Of a stretch of 64,000 nucleotides of DNA, positions 12,563 to 24,504 are shown piece by piece. The notes below the pieces were generated by a model. It was not told the origin of the DNA. It was given only the letters and a program-made list of their open reading frames with translations, and ran no database searches. The stretch is from NCBI GenBank assembly GCA_003586115.2, contig QVOM02000101.1:25276512-25340511 (forward strand), read 5' to 3'. Both the position numbers and the translations under genes were made by a program. Each line of letters begins with the position of its first letter. Within the stretch, counting starts at the first letter, position 1. Origin of the DNA: Salvator merianae (taxonomy: Eukaryota > Chordata > Lepidosauria > Squamata > Teiidae).

Positions 12563-12845
12563 TAGCCTGAATTAGTCGTCAGAACAATCCCAGTTCCAAT
12601 AACAAATTTAGGCAGGTCATAATATGAAAAGTAGTCAGTATTTATTACCCTCTGCTGCTCAGCATACTAGGTAGACATGGTTCTTGTGTTACAGAATTTG
12701 TCTCATTCCACACTACATGCAGACAACAGACTGGCAACTGAATTAAATGCAAAGACCATTTCATTTTTTTCCCTTTTATATGGTGCCTATTTACTTGCCC
12801 CCAAATTATAGCTTCTTGAAAAGTCATATATTCCTAAATAACCAA
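12563..12845. other. Unannotated sequence
   Basis: Nothing was recognised; open frames are short and unconvincing. Confidence 0.35.
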
Positions 12846-13083
12846 GGCTGCATTTACAAGTGACAAAAAAAGTGGCAGAAAAGTACCTTAAAGATAGTTG
12901 TGTATGGCACTTGTGTTTTCATCCCATCTTGATCTACATTTTTCAGCCTAGAATGTTCATTAATGGGGGGAGGAGCAGACTGGTGTATAGATGATCCCAC
13001 CTGTGAACCATCCCTAATCTCTAAACTGTCCTAAAGCCACTTCAGAGTTTTTTGGTTTTTTTTAAATGTATGTAAATGCAGCC
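12846..13083. mobile_element. MITE, GGCTGC termini, 3-bp TSD CAA
   Basis: The left end GGCTGCATTTACAAG and right end TGTAAATGCAGCC are inverted repeats. CAA occurs directly before (12843-12845) and directly after (13084-13086) the element. At 238 bp there is no coding capacity. A related copy with the same interior ('cctagaatgtt' followed by 'atcccacct') lies at about 47663-47869. TIR plus 3-bp TSD point to a non-autonomous cut-and-paste transposon of PIF/Harbinger or similar type; the superfamily is inferred. Confidence 0.75.
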
Positions 13084-13600
13084 CAAGGCTAGCTCCAAAT
13101 GCCAGGCAAATATAGTGCCAATAGGTGATATTCTGAAGAAAAGTCTCTCTAAAATGATCACCTGAAGGGAACCATGCTGTCTGTGCACTTTTTGATGACA
13201 CACACTTCCAGGTATTTCATCAGTGCAATATACCCAAAAGTGTGCGACGTGGCAGCTTTTCCTGCTCCACACATATAGATAGTTGATGCCACGTCTGGGT
13301 ATTTTGCTGGTGTGAAATACACAGAAGTGCATGACACCACCACTATGTACACACGACTGCCTTTTTTGGCTCACATGCATACATAGTGGCCAGGACAACA
13401 ATTGTGGCTCATCTACAAAGGTACATGATTGCACTATTTTGGGAAAACCTACCATCAGAGTTAGGTTTTCCCAAAATAGGGAATTATATATTTTAGGGAG
13501 GATATAGCATAGCTATGGTGGGGTTGCCTCTAATACATGTAGCAGTCCCACCACAGTGGTGCCAAAATGGCACTATACTCCCCCCATCTGGATGCAGCTG
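13084..13600. repeat. Family-J repeat, probable DNA element ending GGATGCAGCT
   Basis: The interior shows two diverged tracts with the order CCAGGTATTT, 'gtgcaatatac' or 'gtgaaatac', 'gcatgacaccacc', and 'ctcacatgc'. The region 40930-41366 has the same order. The right end CATCTGGATGCAGCT resembles the termini of the other GGCTGC elements. A perfect hairpin with 18-bp arms lies inside at 13434-13479. The left end is not resolved because it abuts the preceding MITE. Open frames here (137 and 64 codons, minus) have no domain. Confidence 0.5.
13434..13479. repeat. Perfect 18-bp inverted repeat with 10-nt loop
   Basis: Arm CTATTTTGGGAAAACCTA at 13434-13451, loop 13452-13461, exact reverse complement at 13462-13479. 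It lies within the family-J repeat and is probably part of that element's structure. Confidence 0.95.
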
Positions 13601-13640
13601 AATTCTCTCTTAGATGTCACTATAATTTCATTGAGTCTTT

Positions 13641-13986
13641 GATTGCATCCCCACAACAGGGGATTGTAGGGCCTTGAGAGCAGGAGTGCTTGTTCCCATT
13701 GTAGAGGTGAGGTACAGAGTGTCCTCATGCCACATACTTTAATCCTCACTCACTTCAAAGATGCGGAATAAAATTTGAACACGACACCTGGACATCCTTC
13801 TATTCATGGAGGAAATGTCCCCAGAAGTTGGTCATTTCTGATGCAACAAAATTGACGTTGAGCCAGGTAAGTCACCTGCACAGCTGCCATGTAACAACAC
13901 AGTAGCAGCATGAGTATCTGACTGTGGTGAGCTCTGGCAGGTCTATTTTCTTGCTCTGTTGGAAGGACCTACATCTGGATGCAGCC
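13641..13986. mobile_element. MITE with GATTGCATCC/GGATGCAGCC termini, 3-bp TSD TTT
   Basis: The left end GATTGCATCCCCA and right end ATCTGGATGCAGCC form imperfect inverted termini. TTT flanks both sides (13638-13640 and 13987-13989). The 346 bp contain no coding frame of note. It resembles the GGCTGC-terminus elements at 12846, 16157 and 21850. Confidence 0.6.
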
Positions 13987-14050
13987 TTTGATAGTGCACA
14001 TTAGAATTGGTGTTATAACAGATGCAGAATCCACAGATGCTTATTAAAAG

Positions 14051-14075
14051 CAACAACAACAACAACAACAACAAC
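14051..14075. repeat. (CAA)n microsatellite
   Basis: About eight perfect CAA units. Confidence 0.95.
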
Positions 14076-14556
14076 CTGCAGGGGGAGGAGGGTTAGTCCA
14101 TAAATGAAAAGTCTTGCTCCATTATATTTAACGGGCTAAAGTCATCCAATTTGCCTTTACAAAAGCACTGTTCATTTGTTCATTGTAAATGATTCTAATG
14201 AACTAATTACTTTAGTTCATTAGTTTTCTTTCCCTTTGCTGAGTTAAGAAGTGCTAGAAGCCTCAAGTTCTCAACATTACCCAGTGGATCTGTCTGTCAC
14301 TACTACCTGAGCGTCAGTGTCAAATACAACATTCCAAACATCAGATAGGTTATTTCCCCTGCCCCAAGGATGTTTTCTGTTTGCTAGAATTTAATCTTCC
14401 TCATTTCATAGTGTTGACATTCAGGATATACTGTTCAGTGGTATTGCTGTACACACACCATTTGGTATTTCATTTTTTAAGGAATTAAAAGTGAAGTAAC
14501 AGACACTACATATGCATCCTTTCTCCACTTTAAACTCTTTTTTATTTTCCTTTCTG

Positions 14557-15859
<1,303 letters not shown>

Positions 15860-16156
15860 GTTTGGAACATGGAGGAATGCAGAAGACACACCTCCATTTT
15901 CCTGAGTACTGGGGAACGCATTTCAGCAATGCACCAAAGTGTGCTGCCAAACTGGGTTCCTAGGGGACTCCAAGGCTAAGAACTTTGGAATCCTCAGAGC
16001 CTGGTCCCAAAGCTTGTGCAAGCTTCAAGGTCAGTGTGAGGGCTGGCCTAGACCAGCACTGTTCTGGACTATGCCTTACCATGGCCTGAAGCAGTGGTCT
16101 TTGCTGGTCCAGACCCACTGGTTCAGATCATGATCTTTTAATGAAGAAGGCCCTAA
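15860..16156. mobile_element. Family-C GGGC-element fragment, inverse orientation
   Basis: The words TGCACCAAAGTGTGC, 'tctggactatgccttacc' and CTGGTCCAGACCCACTGG are the reverse complement of words in the family-C copies at 10640-10860 and 48260-48460. No clear terminus or TSD was found. Confidence 0.5.
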
Positions 16157-16943
16157 GGCTGGATCCACAAGGCATCTTAACAGCACGTTGAATATGCAGT
16201 TATGTTGCGGTATCTGGCTAATATTGCCTCCTTTATTGAATATTGGATTTTTCCCTGCTATGCCGCCATATACTGTCAATTTCAAAGAGGCATTCTGACA
16301 GAAACCTCCACATTATGAACCATATTATGAACCACATTATGAACCACAACCATAATGTTATTCTGTTAATGTAAAAGGGGGAGACTCTATGGTTGTAGCA
16401 AGGGATGTGCAAATTTCAATTCACATTCAAAAATTTGTATGAAATGTCATTTTTGTAAATTTTTGCATTGAAATGAAAATGATTCTTTTTGCATTTACAG
16501 TTTCCAATTGAAAATGAAATTCATCGAATTTTCACATGAATTGTAGTTTTTTGCTGTGTTTAAACCGTGAAAATGGCGTTTTCAATGCCATTTTCAATGG
16601 GAAAGCACTGCAAAAAATGCAAAAACAAATGCAAGAATGCATTTTTTAACAACTAAATTTGCTGATGAAGTGAAAATGCAGATTTTTGTTCTTTTATTTT
16701 TTTATTGGTGCATATCCCTGGTTGTAGCACTTCCCTGGGCTCATTTTCAAAAGCACCTTAAAGGTGGAAATAGCCGGATGGTAATGTTCCCATTCCACCT
16801 TCAATCCACATTAAAGTCTAGACGATATACTTTTTGGAAGCATTTTCTGGCCATTAATGTCAATTAAGGTGCTTGCATGTGGACACTGCCACCTCTAAAC
16901 TGCTTTTGAACCACTGTTTTCTATTTTGTGTGGATGCAGCCAT
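16157..16943. mobile_element. GGCTG-terminus DNA element split by a nested hAT-type MITE
   Basis: Left end GGCTGGATCCACA at 16157; right end TGTGGATGCAGCC at 16929-16941. TAA precedes the left end (16154-16156), and TAA follows one base beyond the right end (16943-16945). A 12-bp unit containing ATTATGAACCA is repeated about three times near 16310-16345. The hAT-type MITE at 16400-16720 sits inside with its own TSD, so it inserted later. Without it the element is about 460 bp. Confidence 0.55.
16400..16720. mobile_element. hAT-type MITE with perfect 8-bp TSD
   Basis: GTTGTAGC occurs directly before (16392-16399) and after (16721-16728). The left end reads AAGGGATGTGCAAA, the right end is the inverse of CAGGGATATGCAC. 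The 8-bp TSD plus a YAGGG-like terminus is the hAT signature. The interior is AT-rich (many AAAATG/CATTTT words) with no coding capacity. The first base of the left end departs from the usual C or T. Confidence 0.8.
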
Positions 16944-17457
16944 AATTCAGCTTTTCTGAAATATATTGCCAGAAACTTTCTATCTCTACTTCCAGATTAC
17001 AGTGTTTACCATTTCAGCCTCATTGTATCCTCAAGCTCTCATGCAGCAGATTTAAAGAATTTATTCAGAAAACATTTGGACATAAGTCAACTCAATGTCC
17101 CTGGAGGATAATTTGAATATCAAATCCATCATCTGCTCTGGAAAGTTTAGATTGGCTGATCCAAGGCAACAAAGGATCAATTATTCAGTGTACAGGGAAG
17201 CCTCATGCAAATAGCATGCTTAATTGAAAACTCTTACAAAGGCTATGCCAATATGCAGCCATTCCTGTCAAATAATATCACAAACTTTATCTGCAAAGTT
17301 TATTTAATGTAGTTAATTGACTGGCTATTGTTAAGCAACAGAAGTTTTGAATTCACATCTTCTATCTCAAGCTCAGATGGTAACCAGTAGTTATAGTATG
17401 GCATCACATATTTCTTCTTTCTCTTGACTAAAGTCAACCTGAGCTGTAGTTGACATG
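16944..17457. other. Unique sequence; 17110-17360 possible conserved non-coding element
   Basis: Positions about 17110-17360 carry uninterrupted AT-rich, repeat-free sequence with ATTA/TAAT words, like known vertebrate enhancer-type elements. Inference only; no gene was recognised. Confidence 0.35.
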
Positions 17458-18439
17458 GGGCCTGTTTCCACTTACTGCTCCTGATGACTACTACCTGTGG
17501 AGCACTATTTAGTGCTCCACAACCTTACCAGGAGGTGATAATCACCTTCCAGTAAGGTGTATTCACACTTACCTAGCATTGTGGCATCCAGGCCAGTCCA
17601 ATTAACTGATTGCACCTGTGCAATCAGCTCATTGTACCTGTGTGCTGTAAAGACCTGCTGGTCATCATAGCAGCAACTGGATGCTTCCCAGAGACTTCCA
17701 TGGTGAGGATTGGGTAAGGCTGCCAGAATTCACACTGTGAATGCCTGTAACCAGCATCAGGTAAGTAATTAGGAGCCTGCAGAGCAGATAGTGGGCCTAT
17801 TCACACTTCACAAAAGGAACGTTCTTGTCCACTCACTAGAACAGAGGATTCACACTTGCGGGTGCATGCAACAATCCCAATTTTCATTGAGGCTCACCTG
17901 ATACGTACCTGAAGCTGGGGAAGGTTAGACAAGTAATTTGCTGTCTTGATCTCAACCTGCAAGATCAAGCACAGAGCAGGGTAGGTGCTTTCACGCTGCT
18001 TCCTGGCTCGAAATGGTGGCAGGGAGGTGCTGGTGCAGCCGCGCAGGCATGATCCACTGCTTCACAACCTGGTTTGCCCTTTGGGCTTCACCATTTCAAA
18101 GACAGCTCCAAAAGGAGCTCCTCTAACTTCAAAGCAGTAGCTTCATGTTTCGGATTACTTGTTCTGTCTTCGCATCTGTGCCTTACATTCGTGACCTCAC
18201 TTCCTGCCTAGCGGATTGCCATCTGCACTGCTCCCTCTGCTGGTCAGCTTGGAGTCATTTCCCTGGCTGGCAAGTGCATATAGCACTCAACAGACTCCAT
18301 TTTCACCAGCCTGAAGCCTTCTAATTAAACCGTTCCGCTACGGTAAGTGCAAAAATGCCCAGTGTCTGTGCTGCATGCTCTGTTCCAACTTAGAATAGGA
18401 TAATTATTCCATTCTACAGTGGAAAATGCAAAAAGGTCC
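17458..18439. mobile_element. GGGC element (family A), interrupted by a nested GGGC element
   Basis: The left terminus GGGCCTGTTTCCACTTACTG begins at 17458. Its partner (TGCAAAAAGGTCC) ends at 18439, beyond a second complete element at 17793-18360. The flank after the nested element (18361-18439) reads, on the minus strand, TTCTAAGTTGGAACAGAGC, matching the family-A copy at 38480-38510, so the two halves belong together. Outer flanks ATG and AGG may be a diverged TSD. Without the insertion the element is about 414 bp. Confidence 0.7.
17793..18360. mobile_element. GGGC element (family B), 3-bp TSD AGT, nested
   Basis: Left terminus GGGCCTATTCACACTT; right terminus AAGTGCAAAAATGCCC. AGT flanks both sides (17790-17792 and 18361-18363). 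The 568-bp interior matches 42652-43242 along its length: GGAACGTTC, then GAACAGAGG.TTCACACT, a CACCTGAT block, GGTAGGTGCTTT, AAATGGTGGC, and a GCTGGTCAGCTT tract. Inserted into an older family-A copy. Confidence 0.85.
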
Positions 18440-18454
18440 AGGATGACTAGTGGC

Positions 18455-18524
18455 TAGTGATGTGCAAACTTGGGTTGTTCAAATTTTCCAGAATTTTACA
18501 GAGAAGGAAATATGTGCATCTCTG
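18455..18524. mobile_element. Short hAT-like MITE
   Basis: Left end TAGTGATGTGCAAAC and right end ATATGTGCATCTCTG form hAT-like inverted termini 70 bp apart. I see no matching 8-bp TSD, so the call is tentative. Confidence 0.4.
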
Positions 18525-21504
18525 CATGCTAATAAAATCACTAGAATATATTATTCCCAATGATTCTCATGACTAGGTTCAAAGAAACATGGAACATGAT
18601 CCAGCCAAAGTTAACTGATCTTCAAGTCTACTGATTAAAAAAGGGGAGAATGGAATGGTTAGTATGGATGCACATGTTTGTGGAATGGATTCTTTCTAGT
18701 GTCACAAGCTTCAATGGGAACAAATGCTCTTAATATAAGATTCTGTTCCAAACCAGGCACAAGATAATCTGAGTTTCTGGATGTTTTGTTCTGGCCGGGT
18801 TATTTGTTTCAGGCCTGAGCTTGTGCAGTACAGTGTAAGAATGTCCATGATGTAGTTGGAAGGATAGATCAGAGTTCTGCAAGAGCTGCTGATGCCATTG
18901 GTTTTGCCCTATGAAAGTTGCTAGGCCTGAGGAAACCAGGCACTGGCCACTTCTGCCTAGATAAGATTTGGGCAGATGCGGAGGATAAGTTGCTTGGCTC
19001 AGATTTCCTGAAGTTTCCTACAGAAAGGGTATGGACAGCTGCTTTTCAGCTTCTCTGCCAACTGGGAGAATGCCCCCTTCCTAAATCATTCATTTATTTT
19101 GTGAGTGTTAGGTAATATTAATTGTTTCCTATCTCCCTACTCACTTTGGTATTTCTGGAGGCTATCCATAAGTTACTGGGAACTACTTCCCTCCTCATCC
19201 TACATGACTGAAATAACTCAAATGCTCTTGAGTGTTTCAGTCAGAACAGTCAAGCGCTCCAGCTGTGGCGATAGGATGTTTCAGATATTTTACATTTTGT
19301 TCTAAATTCACAACAAAATGCAAACTCTATTGTGTACACAATCCTGATGATTAGATTCTTCCCAAATCCATAACTTTTGTGACTTGATGCTCTTGTGCTT
19401 TAAAACATGTTTTAAATAGAAGGACACAGAATTGCTGGAAATGTACACCCACAATGAATCACAAAACATTTCTGAAAACAGGTGCCTGCACATACAAGTG
19501 CACATACACATACACATACACACAAGGAAGGGTTTACATAGTAATTTTGCTTTGTGTTTATGCTTGCTTTTTTAATTTAATATTTGCATAATTATCTTTG
19601 CTTCTCTCTCCCAATCCCCTACAGAGTGATAATAAGATTACACCAGTACACTTACAATTCAGATACAAACAGAACAGTGGCCTGTAACAATTTAAATATT
19701 TCAGGTTTTTGTGAAGGAGGAACTTGTGTACTAGTCTTCACCAACAACTTGGTCATTGATGAAGGACAATGGATTTCCTTGTCCAACAACATTTGGAAGA
19801 TAAAAGGATGTGAAACTACCACCAGTAGTCCACCAGCAGACTGCAGCTGTATAGCAAACCATGGGGAGAATGTGGATAGCATTCCTCTGTGGTCCTGAAT
19901 ACCATGGTCAGCTCTTTTCTGGCCAGGACCCTGGAAGTGGTGCCGGAAGTGCATCACTTCTGTACACATAGCAAAAAAGGCCAAACTGGCATCTTCAAAG
20001 GGTGGAAACTTTCATTCCTACCCTTCAAAGATGGGATCACCTGAGCTTCTACAACATGGATAGTCCTCAACTGGACCAGCAATAACCTTCCCATCTTAGG
20101 ATGGGTTGCCTGTTTGAACCACTTTGCCCCCGCCCCAGCACAGGACAGTTTAGTTTTGCATGGAAGTGGCCTTCCTCTGGTCCCTTGCATGTTTTGCAAA
20201 GGGGAGATAACAGTATGGCTCACCCCTTCAGCATCAGACAAGACTTGGAGGGTGAATATGGAGCAGTTAAAGCCCAGATAAGGGCTTAACCTATATCTTA
20301 AGGAGCTGGCAAAGTAGCATATCTGAACTCTGGCATTTGCTCAGAGGATAAATGGATAATCTAAAAAAAATGTGCACCTCTCATGCTAAATTTCATCACA
20401 GGAATTTCATTGGACTAGGATTTTTGTAAGCCTCGATGAAGGGCTACAGCATATTAGAGAACAAACACCTTGTCTGTAGGTGGTCATGCCTTCAGCTCTG
20501 GCATCTCTAGGCAGACACGGAAAATATCCCCACCTGATGTGATATCCTGAATAGCTACAGTAATTTGGAATAGTTAATGCAGAATAAATGTTATGAAATG
20601 TAGATATTTCCATCTTAGAAAAAGTGCTCTTTTTTAATCTCTTCCTGCTCTTATTTCAGCCACCTGTGTTTGCCTTTGCAACCATTAGGCAATGCAGCAG
20701 CTGTGGAGGATGTTGTTTCTTCACTGTAAATAGACTGGACATTGTGACTATTCAAGTCTTGAAGTTGGGGTAACTTCTCATGGGCAGGCTTGATGTGCCG
20801 ACTGCCAAAGTTCTAGAACCCTAGCAGAGCCTCCTAAATTTCCTTATTGGAGCTGGTGATGGGATCCATCTGGCAACCAGAATAGTGCTACCAGGATAAA
20901 TGGATAGAAACTAAAGCTGGAGAAGTTCAACCCATCAAAAACGGTACCCTATTTCCATGTTGTTTAGTTCAAGACATTTTTGATATGACCAAATAAATGC
21001 TAAAGGATGCAGTTAAATGGTCTAGAAGGGTTTATGACGTATTAAAAGCAGTCTGGCTCATCTACTAATACTGCTGAGCTAATTTAATAAAAGGAAGCTA
21101 GCATATTAATATGTTTGCAATGTTTAGTTAAGTGACCTTGGTAAAAGTAAGCAGGTGGATTTAGAAATTAGTTTAATTAGCAGAATTTTAATATCAGCTA
21201 GCTTATTCAGACCATATACCATGCTGACCATTTCAGTCAATTCCACTAATGGATAAAGAGAGAGCATAGTACACAGTAAACACAGCGCGGTAGGTTTAAT
21301 TTAATAATTTGCCTTTAAGCCCCTTCAGCAAATTGCATATCTTAAAATGGAATTCCATTTAGCATTCACACAATAGCACACAAATGGTGAGGTTATTATT
21401 GACCTACTTGCATAATGGAAAAAAAAAACCTTCCAAAAATAAGTAGTACTTGTGATTCAAAGGTTTGATCAGTGAAAGGTCAGCAGTAAGTTAGTGAAGA
21501 TTTC
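18525..21504. other. Mostly unique sequence; 20960-21420 possible conserved non-coding stretch
   Basis: An (AC)(AT) rich tract lies at about 19488-19523. Around 19880-20290 and 26860-27090 are weakly similar words ('gaaaactttcat' and 'gtggaaactttcat'), which may mark a further old repeat. About 20960-21420 is AT-rich and repeat-free with many TTAATTA/ATTA words. The open frames of about 100 codons on both strands at 19584-20241 have no recognisable domain. Confidence 0.4.
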
Positions 21505-21772
21505 ATATATATAAATATATATATATATTTCCCCCACAAACAAAACTGTAGATCGAAGATAGCTAAGTTCTGCATAGGTGGAAACTCTATATTTTTCAGA
21601 AGATTATTGTGGGAGGACTTTTGTATTGCCATATAGGTTAACTCTTGTAACTGCTCTGGAAATATAAAGTATCAAAGTGGCTTTTGGTTTGATCAAAATG
21701 TAAGCAATCCAGATCAATGTACGTAATATATATCTATATAGATATATCTATATAGATATAGATACAGATAAA
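21505..21772. repeat. AT-rich simple-sequence tracts
   Basis: A TA tract at about 21505-21530 and a TATATAGATA tract at about 21725-21772, separated by non-repetitive sequence. Confidence 0.85.
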
Positions 21773-21849
21773 CTATATTTCAATATGTCAAACTGTCCTG
21801 AGGATTACTTCATATTGGAAGTATATTTGTAGTATATTAGACAATGTAG

Positions 21850-21987
21850 GGCTGCATCCATTCATTGCTTATTTATTCTGCTATATTTAGTTATTCCAAA
21901 CTAAAGCCTGGATATTTCAGCATATCCAGGCATTATTCTGGAGTATCCAAATATAGTGGAATAAGTAATTGATGTCTGGATGCAGCC
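21850..21987. mobile_element. Palindromic MITE, GGCTGCATCCA terminus
   Basis: The left arm GGCTGCATCCA plus 'cttatttattctgctatattt' pairs with the right arm 'aatatagtggaataagtaa' plus TCTGGATGCAGCC. The whole 138-bp unit folds on itself. Internal words TCCAGGCATTATTCTGGAG also appear in the sister copy at 23733-23895. The flanks TAG and TTA are not a clean TSD. Confidence 0.75.
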
Positions 21988-23048
21988 TTAATTGCTTGTA
22001 AAACATGAGTTTTAATGGGCAGGTGCTGCAAAGTACTAAATTCAATGCAAATTGCATACTTATAATTGTGCTCTCCCCCCCCCCCCCACTTATTATGGTT
22101 TTCATCAGTTGGATAGACAAGCCCTGTTGAGGTTTTATACTGCACTTGACCAAGAAATATCAACCTGCTTAAGGGCAAAGGGATGCTCATATAAGTCCTG
22201 CTCCTGCTTCCTTTCCTCTATTATTTTTGCTTTCAATACTTCATAGGAACTATGTTTACATCTACCCACATTCCCTTTAATGACATTATAAATCTCTATG
22301 CAGTTAGGAAACTAGCCCAGGAGGCTTTTGGGAGATGATACTTTGAACCTATGGCAGATTCTGCATGGCACACATTGGTGTGCACTACACAGTCCAGGCT
22401 TGATCTGGGCAGAGCAATATGGGAGAAGACTGGTGAAGCAGTTAGTGCTACATGCCAGGGACCACCATTACTGCAACCCATCCCATCTCATCCCAAATTC
22501 CAAATTGCTATTTGGTGCAGTTTCCAGGAATCCTTTGAAATAGACTGGTCTACCTCTGGGAACACTTGGGAAACCACTTTAAAGAGATTTCTCTTTAGCC
22601 CTCTCTCCATCCCCACTTTCATGCTGGAAAGACAAGCTATTCCCTGGAAGATACAACTTCTCGGAAACCAGTCTGCCAAGTGTTGTGGCATTTCCTGTGT
22701 TGGTGTGGGACAAAACCCCTAACCGGAAGCTGACAAGGTCTATTTCATGGTGTTCCTGCATAATCAGCAATTTCCCAGAGGCTGAAAATAAAGGATGAGT
22801 GAAAAACTGTGTGTTAAGGAATATTAAGAACTTGACAGTTGTTATGCAAGAGTAGGACCTTTACATAGAAGTCTTCAATGCTTTGAGATGGACATAGGCC
22901 CTTAGAAATCAAAAGCCTAAGTTCCATCAAGACTCCATTTAAGTCAAGACTTGAATATGACATTGTACCAATTATCTGCTTAACAGAGGAATTAGTTTGG
23001 CAAACAACATCCAGCCCCAATAGTGGAAGTATATAATTTGAAAGGTCT
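21988..23048. other. Unannotated sequence with a C run
   Basis: A run of 13 C lies at about 22075-22087. About 22330-22740 shares a loose style with family-C elements, but no terminus is visible. Open frames of 60-123 codons lack domains. Confidence 0.35.
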
Positions 23049-23462
23049 GGGTCTTTCTGCACTTACTGTTGTACTGCTCCATGAAGAGATCTAGAGGTCT
23101 CATTTCCACATGCTGGTACTGTATGAGGGAAGTCACGGTCCCTGCTAATACACTCCGTCTGCATTGAAGAGAGCGTAGACCAGACTAGGTGGCCCAAATT
23201 GACTGTCTAGTCTAGGATACTGGTAGACCTTTTAAAAAAAAGTTCTACCAGAGAAAGGGACCGCTAAACCAGAACATGGAAGCATGCCAACACAACAGAC
23301 ATCTCCATACCTGGTTTAACACAGGAACAATTGCACCAACAAAATGGGTCCCCCGGGTGCTCTGAAGCCAGGAATGTTTGTTGTTCCAGTTTTGTTCTGG
23401 AACAGTTGGGCCAGATCATCCAGTTCCACTGGAGTGGTCTACACCAGGTAAGTGTGAAAATG
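23049..23462. mobile_element. GGGC element (family C-like)
   Basis: The left terminus GGGTCTTTCTGCACTTACTG and right terminus CAGGTAAGTGTGAAAATGG are inverse to each other. The 414-bp interior contains CTAGTCTAGG-type and CAGTTTTGTTCTGGAACAG stretches. No clean TSD is visible. Confidence 0.6.
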
Positions 23463-23732
23463 GTATTTGAAATGCACTGTGTGCTACAAACAAAGAATCT
23501 TCTTGCCTAACCAAGAGGACAGTTTCTTCCATGACAGAGAGACAGATGATGCATGTGCCTCCCCAAAACAAAATATAGCAAAACAAAGGCTGTTTTTATT
23601 GCTTTCATTTTCTCTCACGCAAAAAAATATTTCTATTTCTTCTGACTAGACTCTGCAAGATGCCAGGGCAGATATTGCTTTTGCAAACAATCAGCTACCA
23701 ATTGGGAGGTACTAGCACTCTGGTGAGTCTTA

Positions 23733-23895
23733 GGTTGCATCCAGATGTTGCTTATGTATTCTGCTATAGTTCAATATTCCAGAAAAAAAAAAGAAAAAAA
23801 AAATGGATATTCCAGAAAAAAGCATTTCTGGTAGTGCTTTATTCTGGAATATCCAAATATAATGGAATAAGTAAGTGATCCTTGAATACAATTTG
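23733..23895. mobile_element. Palindromic MITE, sister copy of 21850-21987
   Basis: Left end GGTTGCATCCAGATG plus 'gcttatgtattctgctata'; right arm 'ttctggaatatccaaatataatggaataagtaag'. The same arms occur at 21850-21987. A-rich expansion at 23784-23802 separates the arms. The right terminus is worn. Confidence 0.7.
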
Positions 23896-24504
23896 AAAGG
23901 ATCTTTATCTCTCTGAAGTCTTTGGTTGTGGTACAGTAGAATCCAGACTTATTTGGGCCCAGCATTGCTTCAGGGCTGGAGGAATCAGGGAACAGGGTGT
24001 GCTCTGCCCATACAGGAGGAGAATAGCATTTAGAAAAAGTATCTAGATATTTTGAGGAGCTGCTTATATTATTGTATTATTAAAACTAACACAACAATTC
24101 TTCTGTACTATTTTGATTGGTATATACTGCCCAAAGTGCTTGGGACTAGAAGTTGTGTCACTTTAATTCACCTGCATCCTTGAAAGCCAACAGTTTAAGG
24201 AGTGTGATGTAGGGGAAGCAATGAAGCAATTGGGGAAAGGTACCTTTCCCTGCAAAAAATAGTATCTTTACAAATCACTGCTTCCTTCCATGGGCTGCCA
24301 CTCACCAATCTAGTCTGCTTTAATGAAAAAAAAGCATTGAAGGTATTGTTTATCTCAGTATTTCTGTGCCTTGTTGCAAGCTATGATGCATACTGAATAG
24401 AAACTAGTTGTCCCATTTTGGCTCGTTGTATGCATGTGTGTACATGCAGAGACTATTCAGCAACAATCTCTCCATTCTTATCCAGATATCCCTTGTATAA
24501 CGTG
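23896..24504. other. Unannotated sequence
   Basis: Nothing was recognised. Confidence 0.4.
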
